From Spirochaetales bacterium (GTDB taxonomy: Bacteria > Spirochaetota > Spirochaetia > JABMQR01): a stretch of 46,122 nt of DNA. Under the pieces are notes generated by a model. That model was given only the letters and a program-made list of their open reading frames with translations. It was not told where the DNA came from and ran no database searches. The stretch is from assembly GCA_018399255.1 (NCBI GenBank), contig JAGYPA010000028.1:1-46122 (forward strand), written 5' to 3'. The position numbers and the translations under genes are program-made. Positions 8,896-17,967 of this stretch are shown piece after piece; within the stretch, counting starts at the first letter, position 1; every line of letters starts with the position of its first letter.

Positions 8896-9624
8896 TCATT
8901 CCTTGTGCCGGCTTACAGCTGCCATCTTCCGGAACATTTTTTCCAGCCGCTTGGCTTCGTTTTCACTTATTCCGGCACGGGCCAGGATATCTCTGAAAAA
9001 CCGGCCGACTTCTTCCTTTTCGTTCTGTTTGTAAAAATGAATGTCTTCAAAGGACTTTGTAATTGTTTGGGTTACTTCACCAAGGCGGGTGCGGCTGATG
9101 GGCTGATAGCCTTGAGCATGAGGAGAAGATCGAAAAAGGGTATAAGCAATTACCTGAACGGCCTGGGAGAGGTTGAGGCTGGGAAAGTCCGGGGAAGAGG
9201 GGATATGGACAGCCATGTCGCAAATATTGAGCTCAGCATCGGTAAGTCCGTCGGATTCACGTCCGAAAACTATTGATATGGTGCCCTCTCCGCAGGTTTC
9301 GATTTTCTCTGAAAGCTGTTCAGGAGTCAGCGAAAAATACTTCCTGAACTTTCCTCTGCGTCTTGTTGCTCCGACGCTCAGGATGCTTCCGGCAACGGCA
9401 GCTTCAATAGTGGGATACTTTTCAGCATGCTCCCAGAGGTCAAAGGCATGCAGGGCAAGGGTTCTGATCCGGTTCTCATCATATTCCCTGCCGCCGGTGA
9501 CGGCGAGGTGAGACAAACCCATAGTTTTCATTGCCCTGCAGCAGGCCCCGATATTAGCTGCATCCTGCGTCTCAACCAGGACTATCTGAATCCGGTTCAG
9601 TTGATTTTGGGTGGTGCACTTCAT
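8896..9624 (-). CDS. trmJ: SpoU-family RNA 2'-O-methyltransferase, TrmJ-like
   Basis: Uses S-adenosylmethionine to methylate a ribose 2'-OH; TrmJ acts on residue 32 of tRNAs. The three SPOUT motifs are visible: VETQDAANIGACCRAMKTMG near the N-terminus, IVFGRESDGLTDAEL in the middle, and LNLSQAVQVIAYTLFR forming the trefoil-knot SAM site. The 242-residue length and the C-terminal helical tail fit TrmJ better than TrmH or TrmL, though rRNA targets cannot be excluded. No clear Shine-Dalgarno sequence precedes the ATG. It lies 113 nt upstream of cysE on the same strand. Confidence 0.85.
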   Translation of the reverse strand: MKCTTQNQLNRIQIVLVETQDAANIGACCRAMKTMGLSHLAVTGGREYDENRIRTLALHAFDLWEHAEKYPTIEAAVAGSILSVGATRRRGKFRKYFSLTPEQLSEKIETCGEGTISIVFGRESDGLTDAELNICDMAVHIPSSPDFPSLNLSQAVQVIAYTLFRSSPHAQGYQPISRTRLGEVTQTITKSFEDIHFYKQNEKEEVGRFFRDILARAGISENEAKRLEKMFRKMAAVSRHKE

Positions 9625-9762
9625 CTTGTTTTTCTATCATAAAAGAAGGGTTCATGACCAGTATATGGGGTGTCGAATATACGGGGTGCCTGATACCATC
9701 TTTCAGTTTTATTAAAAATATGATAAAAAAGTAATACGTCTGACACCTTTTTAAAAACTCTA

Positions 9763-9791
9763 TTGCCTCATTGTTAAAGGTAGATTATAGT
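9763..9791 (+). promoter_or_regulatory. Promoter giving a leaderless AI-2E-family mRNA
   Basis: TTGCCT (9763-9768), 17 nt, TATAGT (9786-9791), then 6 nt to ATG 9798. The architecture matches the DUF4954 promoter exactly. There is no Shine-Dalgarno sequence at a usable distance. Confidence 0.62.
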
Positions 9792-9797
9792 TATACT

Positions 9798-10979
9798 ATG
9801 TCAGAAGAAAGTAAAACTCTCCAATCTATTTATGCGGTAATTCTCATTATCGGTATAGGGTTTATCCTGAAAGTTGCTGATACAGTAACTTTGCCGCTTG
9901 CGATTTCCTTTTTTTTCTTTCTTCTGGTAAACCCGCTGGTCAATAATCTGGAAAAGGTCCGGGTTCCCCGCTGGCTTGCTATTTCTATAGCCATGCTTAT
10001 TCTGATTGTAGTTTTCGTACTTATGATTTTCTTTGTTTCCCTGTCCATAAATACCATTATTGAAGGCCTTCCTAAGTACAGCAGCCGTTTCTCCTATATA
10101 TTCGGCGGCATCGAAGCCCAGCTGGTTTCCAGACTGGGGCTGACTACAGATATAGGATTGTTTGAGATTCTTTCCATCGACTGGCAGGGCCTTTTGATAA
10201 ATACCCTTTCGAGAATATCTAATTCAGCCGTCTCAATAACCTCAAACTCAGTATTAGTTTTTATTTTTGTACTTTTTCTACTGCTTGAGCGGCAGTCCCT
10301 GATACCTAAACTTCGTACAGCCCTTCCTAACCGGGACGGCATGAAGCTTGCTGTAATGTTTGAGCGAATTAACCGTCAGACCTCACGGTATCTGGTGCTC
10401 AAGTCGCTGATCAGCCTTGTAACAGGTATTCTGTTCTTTTTCGCAGCCCTTGCATCCGGTCTTGATTTTCCTTTTGTTTGGGGAGTACTGGCTTTTATCT
10501 TCAATTTTATCCCCTCAATCGGTTCGGTAATCATAACGCTGCTCACTATTGTCATGGCTGTTCTGCAGTTCTATCCTCACTATTTGAGCATTGTATATGT
10601 AGCTGTATTAATGGTTCTCATTCAGACAGTAATGGGCAATATCCTGGACCCTCGGCTTCAGGGCAATCAGCTGAACCTCAGCCCGTTTGTTATTCTGGTC
10701 TCTCTGGTCTTCTGGGGATATATCTGGGGTATAGTCGGCATGTTTCTGGCAGTTCCCCTGACCTCGATCATTCAGATTTTCTTTGCCAATGTCAAAGGAC
10801 TTAAACCGGTTGCTATCCTGATCAGCAGCGGAAAAGTGTACAGAAAGCAAATTCAGGAAGAAGATAAGCGGAAAAGGGAACAGTATGATAGAGAACGCTC
10901 TTTGCGCAGAGAGATGAGAAAGTCAACGAATAATCGGAAGAGAGCTGAAAACCGTCTGCAGCGTGATAAAAAAAAGTAA
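9798..10979 (+). CDS. AI-2E family (PF01594-type) membrane transporter
   Basis: A polytopic inner-membrane protein of the UPF0118/AI-2E exporter family. Members include TqsA, proposed to export autoinducer-2, and others that are Na+/H+ antiporter-like; the substrate here is unknown. The membrane segments are clear, and the family hallmark FIFNFIPSIGSVIITLL lies in the second half. The last 60 residues are very basic and charged (many K, R, E), a probable cytosolic tail. An upstream in-frame TTG (9771) has no ribosome binding site; ATG 9798 fits the leaderless promoter and gives 393 residues. It stands alone ahead of trpS. Confidence 0.85.
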   Translation: MSEESKTLQSIYAVILIIGIGFILKVADTVTLPLAISFFFFLLVNPLVNNLEKVRVPRWLAISIAMLILIVVFVLMIFFVSLSINTIIEGLPKYSSRFSYIFGGIEAQLVSRLGLTTDIGLFEILSIDWQGLLINTLSRISNSAVSITSNSVLVFIFVLFLLLERQSLIPKLRTALPNRDGMKLAVMFERINRQTSRYLVLKSLISLVTGILFFFAALASGLDFPFVWGVLAFIFNFIPSIGSVIITLLTIVMAVLQFYPHYLSIVYVAVLMVLIQTVMGNILDPRLQGNQLNLSPFVILVSLVFWGYIWGIVGMFLAVPLTSIIQIFFANVKGLKPVAILISSGKVYRKQIQEEDKRKREQYDRERSLRREMRKSTNNRKRAENRLQRDKKK

Positions 10980-11131
10980 AAAATAAGACCACATCCTTTT
11001 TATCTTTTCTTTTATTGATATTATCCCCCTTTTCTGAAAAAATAGCATGGTGTCCGTCTGCAGGCTTGGCCGCTGTAATGGCTGCAGAGTTTTTTCGGGC
11101 ATAATTTCCCTGATCAAGTGAGAAAAACAAC

Positions 11132-12193
11132 ATGGATAGAAAACGAATATTGACTGGCGACCGGCCCACAGGAAAACTGCACCTTGGCCATTATGTCGGA
11201 TCACTGCAGAACAGGGTGCGTCTGCAGGATCAGTATGAATGTTTCTTTATTCTGGCAGATCTTCATACACTGACGACAAAACCGGAAAAGAGCGCAATAG
11301 AAGAGGTTACCAGTAATGTGAGGGAAATGGTGCTGGATTACCTGGCCTGCGGAATAGATCCCGAAAAATCAGTGATCTATCTGCAGTCTGCAATACCGGA
11401 GATTTACGAGATGAATCTGATTTTTGAGATGATGGTCTCAGTTCCCCGTCTCCAGCGTATTCCGAGCCTTAAGGATATGGCAAAGTCCGCAAATCTTAAT
11501 GAGATGCCGTTTGGCTTATTGGGATATCCGGTTCTTCAGGCAGCAGATATTCTCATGCCGCGGGCACATCTGGTCCCAGTCGGCAAGGATAATGAGTCTC
11601 ATGTAGAGCTGACACGGGAAATAGCCCGGCGTTTCAACTATCTTTATGGTGAAGTGTTTCCGGTTCCTGATGTCTTGGTTGGGGATTTTGGTTCTCTGGT
11701 TGGTACCGACGGCAATGCGAAAATGTCAAAATCACTGAATAACGCTATTTACATTGCTGATGACGCGAAGACCGTCCAGAAGAAAGTTATGAGTATGTAC
11801 ACCGACCCGAATAGAATCCGGGCAGATATCCCTGGAACGGTAGAGGGAAATCCTGTATTTATCTATCATGACGCATTCAATCCTGATGTTGATGAGATTG
11901 ATGATTTGAAAGATCGCTACCGGGCGGGCAAGGTAGGCGATGTTGAAGTAAAGAGCAAGCTGGCTGCTGCTTTGAATAATTTTCTTGACCCGATACGCGA
12001 GCGGCGTGAGAGGTTTTTCGCTGAATCAGGTCTGGTCGATGAGATAATATATGAAGGAACTCTCCGGATGCGTCAGGAAGCTCGTGAAACAGTTACTGAA
12101 ATGAAAAAAGCGATGGGTCTTTCGGGGATCTGGAATAAAATAAGCAGAAAAGCTGAAAAAGCCAGGAAAAGTCGTGAACGGGATAACGCGTGA
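11132..12193 (+). CDS. trpS: Tryptophan--tRNA ligase
   Basis: Class I aminoacyl-tRNA synthetase that charges tRNA-Trp. The HIGH-type signature is TGKLHLGHY (HLGH at residues 17-20) and the KMSKS loop is at 197-201 (AKMSKSLNN). The length of 353 residues is near the family norm. The ATG is preceded only by a weak GTGAG, not a strong Shine-Dalgarno sequence. The last 20 nt overlap the start of the downstream glycosylase gene, suggesting translational coupling. Confidence 0.96.
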   Translation: MDRKRILTGDRPTGKLHLGHYVGSLQNRVRLQDQYECFFILADLHTLTTKPEKSAIEEVTSNVREMVLDYLACGIDPEKSVIYLQSAIPEIYEMNLIFEMMVSVPRLQRIPSLKDMAKSANLNEMPFGLLGYPVLQAADILMPRAHLVPVGKDNESHVELTREIARRFNYLYGEVFPVPDVLVGDFGSLVGTDGNAKMSKSLNNAIYIADDAKTVQKKVMSMYTDPNRIRADIPGTVEGNPVFIYHDAFNPDVDEIDDLKDRYRAGKVGDVEVKSKLAAALNNFLDPIRERRERFFAESGLVDEIIYEGTLRMRQEARETVTEMKKAMGLSGIWNKISRKAEKARKSRERDNA

Positions 12194-13130
12194 GTTGATC
12201 TATTCACCAGGAACGCAGGCAAGTCCTCTTTTAGCAGCTCTTCTGGCAGACCCGCTCTGCAACTTGCACGAACGCGACGGTAAGGGCCTCCAGCAGGGTG
12301 AGATCGGGCTGTTCCAATCAGTTGTTATGAATTTTTTTCAGGATTACGGTCGGGAATTCCCATGGCGCTCGACCTCAGATCCTTACCGGGTTCTGCTGTC
12401 TGAACTTATGCTGCAGCAGACCCAGACTGAACGTGTTCTTCCCAAATATACCGATTTTATAGAGCGCTGGCCAGATTTTACTGCTTTGGATGCCGCGCCT
12501 TTTTCCGAGATTCTTACTTTATGGAAGGGGCTTGGATATAATCGTCGGGCTTTGGCTCTGAAGAAAATTGCCCGTGAAGCTGTTACTTCATATTCAGGCA
12601 GCCTCCCGCGGGAGCTCGAAAAGCTTCTGAAACTTCCTATGGTGGGTCCGGCGACTGCAGCTGCGGTGAGGGCTTTTACCTGGAATCTGCCTTCTCTCTA
12701 TCTGGAAACAAATATTCGACGGGTGCTGATCTATTTTTTCTTTAATTCGGCAGAAGGTGTAACAGATCGTGAGCTGTATCTTCTTCTGAATGACCTGATG
12801 CCTGTTAAGGATCCAAAGAGCTGGTATTATGCTTTAATGGATTACGGAGTTTTTCTTAAGAAAATGATTAAAAACCCTAACCGACGCAGTGCGCATTATA
12901 CCCGCCAGCCCGGGTTTGAGAATTCCAATCGTCAGATCAGGGGGCAGATTCTGACGGTTTTCACAGAAAGAGGGAAAGCTGCCCGCAAAGATCTTTATCG
13001 GCTTCTTTCTTTTCCTGAAGAGCGGGTTGATGTTTGTTTTGATGCCTTGCAGGAAGAGGGTTTTATTATTACGACTGAGGCTGCGGCGGCTGAATCCGAA
13101 GCTGTCTATATACTCAAGGAAATTCAGTAA
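12174..13130 (+). CDS. MutY-like A/G adenine glycosylase without iron-sulfur cluster
   Basis: An HhH-GPD DNA glycosylase closest to MutY, which removes adenine mispaired with 8-oxoguanine. [20 protein letters not shown] then [13 protein letters not shown] matches the MutY core including the catalytic Glu; [11 protein letters not shown] and [14 protein letters not shown] give the helix-hairpin-helix. Two departures stand out. The catalytic Asp of DGNVKRV is replaced by Glu in LETNIRRVL. The four cluster cysteines after ALMDYG are all missing ([20 protein letters not shown]), leaving only two Cys in the protein, neither there. The C-terminal 65 residues resemble a winged helix ([20 protein letters not shown]) rather than the NUDIX-like MutY domain. 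The GTG start overlaps trpS by 20 nt with AGGAA upstream; about 50 N-terminal residues are extra to MutY. Confidence 0.8.
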   Translation: MNGITRELIYSPGTQASPLLAALLADPLCNLHERDGKGLQQGEIGLFQSVVMNFFQDYGREFPWRSTSDPYRVLLSELMLQQTQTERVLPKYTDFIERWPDFTALDAAPFSEILTLWKGLGYNRRALALKKIAREAVTSYSGSLPRELEKLLKLPMVGPATAAAVRAFTWNLPSLYLETNIRRVLIYFFFNSAEGVTDRELYLLLNDLMPVKDPKSWYYALMDYGVFLKKMIKNPNRRSAHYTRQPGFENSNRQIRGQILTVFTERGKAARKDLYRLLSFPEERVDVCFDALQEEGFIITTEAAAAESEAVYILKEIQ

Positions 13131-13560
13131 TACGTCAGCACCCCGTTTTATCCTTACATTACAGAAATCTTGCTCACTAAAGGGTTGTGATACTCAAGGG
13201 GGATACGGTTGTTGAGGTTTTTGTTTTATTATAACTGCGAATCGTTTGCTGGCAGTGAATTCTTCATCAATTCTGTCATCGAATTATTTACTCATTACTC
13301 ATCTTTTTTATGAATGCGGGTGTCACGTTGTGATGCCCGTATTTTTGTTGGAACTGTCCGTAAAGCCCTTTGCAGGCGGTCACTTTAGATCAGGACTAAT
13401 TCATACAATGCAGCGATTCTCTTAGAATTGATCTCTCTGCTTGCCGGAACAGATAATGCGTGAAGATTGCACTTTTCTTTACTGCAGGTTGTAAATATTT
13501 ATCGCTGATTGTGTTATGCTAGTAAAAAGACTCATGAAGAAACGATCAGGGAGAAAACAA
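13131..13560 (+). other. Intergenic region, possible small RNA
   Basis: 430 nt with no convincing ORF. It contains a good terminator hairpin at 13314-13346, about 180 nt beyond the glycosylase stop, and an AT-rich stretch around 13220-13235 with a -10-like TATAAC. The terminator either ends the trpS operon late or ends an independent small transcript of about 100 nt. From 13441 to 13560 lies the presumed promoter of the next gene (TATGCT at 13515-13520); I cannot place a good -35. Confidence 0.35.
13314..13346 (+). terminator. Rho-independent terminator
   Basis: A 13-bp stem ATGCGGGTGTCAC / GTGATGCCCGTAT with three G-U pairs and a 3-nt loop, followed by TTTTT. Confidence 0.75.
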
Positions 13561-16161
13561 TGAAAAGCCATTTTATACTCTTTCTAAAACACTGTTTCAA
13601 ACAACTGTCACTATTAATAGTTCTTATTCTGGTGGTTCTGGCAGCAGCGGGGTGTGCAACAGCTCAAGCAGTTCTACCGTCAGCGGTTGTGGAAGAAGAG
13701 GCATCGGCGATTGAAGTTGAAGAAGAAACACCGGCGGTTGAAGTTGTAAAGCCCGAGGCTGAAGTGATCGTCGAAGAACCAGAGCCAGCTGAAGAGCCAA
13801 TCGTAGTAGTGCCGGTGGAACCTGAGCAGCCTGAGGTTGAAGTTGCAGAGCCTGAGGTTGAAGTTGCAGAGCCTGAGGTTGAAGTTGCAGAGCCTGAGGT
13901 TGAAGTTGCCGTAGAAGAACCAGAGCCAGCTGAAGAGCCAGTCGTAGTAGTGCCGGCGGAACCTGAGCAGCCTGAGGTTGAAGTTGCAGAGCCTGAGGTT
14001 GAAGTTGCCGTCGAAGAACCAGAGCCAGCTGAAGAGCCAGTCGTAGTAGTGCCGGCGGAACCTGAGCAGCCTGAGGTTGAGGTTGCAGAGCCCGAGGTTG
14101 AGGTTGAGGTTGCAGAGCCCGAGGTTGAGGTTGAGGTTGCAGAGCCCGAGGTTGGGGGTGAGGTTGGAGGCCGAGAGGTTGAGGTTGCGAGATTTGCAGG
14201 CCAGGAGTTGAGGTGCGGGGGTGCAGGAGGCCCAGGTTGGGGTTTGCCGTCAGGCCAGGAGGCCAGCTGAAAGGAGCCAGTCGTAGTAGTGCCAGCGGAA
14301 CCTAAGGCAGCCCAGGGTGAAATTGCAAGAATGACCCGAGGTGAGAGATTGCAGGCCTGAGGTTGGGGTGCAGGCCCTGAGGTTGAGGTGCAGGCCTAGG
14401 AGTTGAGGGTGCAGGCCCGAGTTGGGGTGCAGAGCCGCCGGTTGAGGTTGCCGTAGAAGAACCAGAGCCAGCTGAAGAGCCAGTCGTAGTAATGCCGGCG
14501 GAACCTGATGATATAAACTTCGCCATTCTGGCTACATCGGACCTGCATGGACAACTGATGCCCTACGACTTCATTGATGGTGAATCTTCAGCTGTTTCTT
14601 TAGCTCAAAAATAATATATACACATTCGTACGCAGAGCAGGGAAATGGGGAGAAATATAATCCTCACCAATGCCAGTATGCTGCAAAGACCAGCCAATGA
14701 TCCTATTACTGGCAATGTATTAAAACCAGTGACCAGCACATTGTATCCCAGACAATGAATGCCATGGGTTATGCTGCTTCGCTGGTTGGCGTCAGGGATA
14801 TCAGTACGGGACCAGGAGTATATGAAAAGATCTCAAGGGAATTTGAATTCCCTTGGCTCGCAGCAAATGCGGTAGACATTGAGACTGGAAAACCCTATTT
14901 TGAACCCTATGAAATTATTACTGTCGATTCACTGAAAGTAGCAGTTATAGGACTGGTCGATGAAGCCAGTGCTTCGTGGCTGCCTTCCGATGCTCTCGAC
15001 AGGATACGCTTTGAAGACCCCGTCAAAAGCGCATCTGAATGGATAGCACGGGTGAAGGAGCTGCACAGTCCAGACCTCGTTGTGGGTATCTATCAGGCTG
15101 ATGAAACTGGCAGGGCTCCTGTTGTAACCGGCAGTCAGCTTGTCAGCAAGGTCGCTGGATTTGACCTGCTTTTTTACGGAAATGAGGGGCGTGCAGTGAT
15201 GGAGAAAGCCAGTGACCCATCGGGTAAGGAAACCTGGATTCTCGGAGGAGCCGCGAGGGCGGAATCGGCTGCACTAGCAGAAGTAAGTTTTACACGTGAA
15301 ACTGAGAAAGAGTCTTTTAAACTCAAATCAATTGATGTCGCGATAGTAGAGACCGAGAATTATCAGGCTGATCCGAATGCCTTGTCATTTTACCAGAGTG
15401 TAATGGAAGAAGTTGATGCCTATGTATCCGAGAAGATAGGTACGGCATCAGAGTCAATATCGGCAGAAAAGTCTCTCTGGGAAGACAGCGAATATATGGA
15501 TTTTATCCATCAGCTGCAGCTGGACCTGACCGGGGCGGATGTGTCGTTTGCATCTCCCGTTTCAGCTTTGGCCAGCATAGAAAAGGGAACCGTCGAAGTT
15601 CGTGATATGTTCCGGCTTTTTCCACGTGAGTATCAGCTCTATGCCGTTGAAATGACTGGGCAGGAAATTGATTCCTATCTCGAATACTCATATGGTATGT
15701 GGTTTTCAACCTTGGACGGTACGCAGAGACATATGCTTAAGTATCTGGCAGATGCCTCTGCACCAGTCAGCCTTGCAGAGATCCCGACAGAGCTGTACGA
15801 CAGTGCGGCAGGAATATTCTACGAAGTGGACATTTCCAGAGAACCTGGCGACAGAGTGACAATTACCGGTATCGGCCGACAGAAAAAACCTGTAAATCCG
15901 GACAAAACCTATCTTGCTGCAGTATCTTCTTACAGAGGTAATGGCGGCGGCGGTCATCTTACGCTGGGGGCAGGAATACCGCAGGACGAGCTGCACGACC
16001 GCATCATTTTTTCCACGCTGCAGGATATACGACTGTATGCATTGAGGCTGTTTTCATACATTGGAACCTATAGCCCCTTCACTGACTCGAATTGGTCAGT
16101 ATATCCGGAAGACTGGGTTTCAGATGCAAAAACGGTAGATATGGATGCTTTCGGAAAATAG
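13561..16161 (+). pseudogene. 5'-nucleotidase/metallophosphatase-like lipoprotein, frame-broken
   Basis: One locus read in several frames. ATG 13561 (after GGGAG) begins a lipoprotein signal (LVVLAAAGC) followed by a long acidic Pro/Glu/Val repeat. From about 14140 to 14450 the same repeat continues but is littered with insertions and deletions. The frame then recovers into LATSDLHGQLMPYDF, the first metallophosphatase motif, meets a TAA at 14612, and needs one more single-base shift near 14738. From 14755 an uninterrupted 468 codons cover the rest of the metallophosphatase domain and the 5'-nucleotidase C-terminal domain (ending ...YRGNGGGGHLTLGAG). Metal-ligand motifs expected in UshA-like enzymes (NGD, GNHE, GHxH) read NAS, GVRD and GNEG here, so the enzyme site looks lost. 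The long intact 3' frame suggests sequence error in the repeat or recent breakage rather than old decay. Confidence 0.7.
13773..14500 (+). repeat. Acidic repeat region (nested tandem repeats)
   Basis: A unit beginning GAAGAACCAGAGCCAGCTGA recurs at 13773, 13914, 14013 and 14456. Between copies lies a 21-nt subrepeat GCAGAGCCTGAGGTTGAAGT(T) encoding AEPEVEV. Copies up to about 14140 are clean and in frame. Copies between about 14140 and 14450 differ mainly by single-base insertions and deletions at G runs, unlike the sequence on either side. Confidence 0.88.
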
Positions 16162-16237
16162 GAATTGGAATTTTTTCTTTTTTTGTATTACATTAAAAAA
16201 CTATTAATGCAATAAAGTTTCTGAGGGAGGATATACT

Positions 16238-17248
16238 ATGGCCAGAGTAAAAGAAGCAATAAAGTGGGGCATCTTGAGTACTGCAAAAATAGGAGTTGAG
16301 AAAGTTATCCCGGCCATGCTGAATGGGGAGCATACCATCATACATGCGATTGCCTCACGCAGTCTGGAGAGAGCTGAGGAGACTGCCGAACAGCTCCAGA
16401 TTCCTGTTGCATACGGTTCCTATGAAGACCTTCTTGGAGATCCGGAAATTGAAGCGGTATATATCCCCCTGCCCAATCACCTGCATTTTGAATGGATCGA
16501 AAAAAGTGTTCGGGCTGGCAAGCATGTCCTTTGCGAGAAACCTCTGGTGCTGACATCAGACTTGTTTGAGAAGCTCCGAGATCTTGAAAAGGAGACCGGG
16601 AAAAAAATTGGCGAGGGATTCATGGTGCTCCACCAGAAGCGCTGGGACAGAGTACGTGAAATTGTGCAGAGCGGATCGCTTGGAAAGTTTGTAACAGCGG
16701 CAAGCATATTCAGTTATTATCTTGATGATAGGGAAAATATCCGGAATATTCCAGAATACGGAGGAGGCGGCATTTACGATATCGGCTGCTATCCTACCGT
16801 GATTTCACGGTTTGTACTCGGGGAAGAGCCTGTTCGAGCGGCTGCCTATCTGCAGACTGATCCTGATTTTGGCGTCGACAGGCTATCTTCCGTGGTTCTC
16901 GAGTTCCCCTCCGGACCTGTCTCTTTTACCGTTTCAACCCAGATGGTTCCCTTTCAGAACTTCCAGTTTTTTGGAACGGAAAAAATGATTGAAGTTCAGA
17001 TACCCTTCAATACACCGCATTTCAGGTCCATGTCGATTCGGGTCAATTCGGGAAATATCTATGAATCAGCCAAAATTGTTGAATCGTTTTCACCTGAGAA
17101 TCACTATACCCGGCAGGGGGATGCTTTTTCGCGGGCAATTCTCTATGACGAACCCTTTGCCGGCTCTCTTGATAATGCCGAGAAAAATCTGAAGGTCCTG
17201 GAGGCAATTTTCATCTCAGCCAGAGAAGGGGGCTGGATAACGGTCTGA
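16238..17248 (+). CDS. Gfo/Idh/MocA-family NAD(P)-dependent oxidoreductase
   Basis: A soluble sugar- or polyol-type dehydrogenase. The N-terminal Rossmann fold starts WGILSTAKIGVEKVIPAM. The family EKP motif is in HVLCEKPL. The C-terminal dimerisation domain contains the conserved GGGGIYDIGCYPT, with the probable catalytic His replaced in part by Tyr/Cys context as in the dihydrodiol dehydrogenase/xylose dehydrogenase branch. The 336-residue length is typical. The start follows GAGGGAGG by about 8 nt. It stands alone and converges with the lipid genes downstream, so the substrate is not suggested by context. Confidence 0.9.
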   Translation: MARVKEAIKWGILSTAKIGVEKVIPAMLNGEHTIIHAIASRSLERAEETAEQLQIPVAYGSYEDLLGDPEIEAVYIPLPNHLHFEWIEKSVRAGKHVLCEKPLVLTSDLFEKLRDLEKETGKKIGEGFMVLHQKRWDRVREIVQSGSLGKFVTAASIFSYYLDDRENIRNIPEYGGGGIYDIGCYPTVISRFVLGEEPVRAAAYLQTDPDFGVDRLSSVVLEFPSGPVSFTVSTQMVPFQNFQFFGTEKMIEVQIPFNTPHFRSMSIRVNSGNIYESAKIVESFSPENHYTRQGDAFSRAILYDEPFAGSLDNAEKNLKVLEAIFISAREGGWITV

Positions 17249-17298
17249 ACTGTTGTCCGAAACGAAAAGACCGCAGTCCTCCTCTGTGCAGGATCCTG

Positions 17299-17967
17299 TC
17301 AGAGTCTGATCAGATAATCTGTGTCGAAAGTCCGGGGTTCAGCATAGCTGCCCCGGTATTTTTCGGGGAGGAGCGAAGCCAGTTCGTACATAAGCTGTTC
17401 GGTAATATCAAGTTTTGCCTGCTTGGTTACTGGTGAAGGCGGTGCGAGCTTGATCAGATTTCCTGCCCGAAAGGTTATTCTCGTTCTTCGAAGACGCTTG
17501 AGATTTTGCCAGAAATCCTCCCCTCCATAATGAGCAAGCGGCAATATGGTACTTTTCGTGCGCAGGGCAATGCTCGCGATACCCGGATTGCCCTTCTGCA
17601 TTTTTCCGTCTCCGCTGCGGGTTCCCTCGGGAGCGACAAACAGAATTTTTTTGTCTTTAAGAATGTTCTCGGCGTTACGCATGGATGAAATAGCCGGATT
17701 GGCGCGATCAATCGGTATGCCTCCCCAGTTCTCGGCCAGTATACGTAAAATGGGATTATCCCAGGTTTCCTGCTTGGTGAGGGCATACACTTCACGGGGA
17801 ATAAGTCGTGTTCTGATAAGCGGGGCTTCGAGAAAATTGATATGATTAAACAGGACCAGCAGAGGTCCTGTTTCGGGAATCTTCCTGAGTTCCCGATCGT
17901 CCACTTTGCAGGTGGCGGCAATAATTGCTCGAATAGCTGCTGTAAGTATTCTGGCTGTAAAAGTCAT
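17299..17967 (-). CDS. 1-acylglycerol-3-phosphate acyltransferase-like (PlsC family)
   Basis: A membrane-associated acyltransferase of phospholipid synthesis, normally turning lysophosphatidate into phosphatidate. The second motif FVAPEGTRSGDG (residues 110-121) is canonical. The catalytic motif, usually NHx4D, is N41H42-INFL-E47, so Asp is replaced by Glu. The 222-residue length is typical. The start ATG overlaps the stop of the upstream lipid-kinase gene as ATGA (17964-17967), so the two are translationally coupled. Both would act on the same lipid pool: the kinase makes phosphatidate from diacylglycerol and the acyltransferase makes it from lysophosphatidate. Confidence 0.87.
   Translation of the reverse strand: MTFTARILTAAIRAIIAATCKVDDRELRKIPETGPLLVLFNHINFLEAPLIRTRLIPREVYALTKQETWDNPILRILAENWGGIPIDRANPAISSMRNAENILKDKKILFVAPEGTRSGDGKMQKGNPGIASIALRTKSTILPLAHYGGEDFWQNLKRLRRTRITFRAGNLIKLAPPSPVTKQAKLDITEQLMYELASLLPEKYRGSYAEPRTFDTDYLIRL

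Noticed and set aside
13773..14500. Regular repeats resembling a CRISPR array
   Set aside because: The repeats are in frame within a lipoprotein gene, have no unique spacers and encode a Pro/Glu/Val sequence; no cas genes are present.
14302..14526. Minus-strand Gly/Ser/Pro-rich open frame
   Set aside because: Low-complexity antisense of the damaged repeat tract.
16162..16237. T-rich run after the nucleotidase-like gene as a terminator
   Set aside because: T-tracts are present but I find no stem-loop before them.
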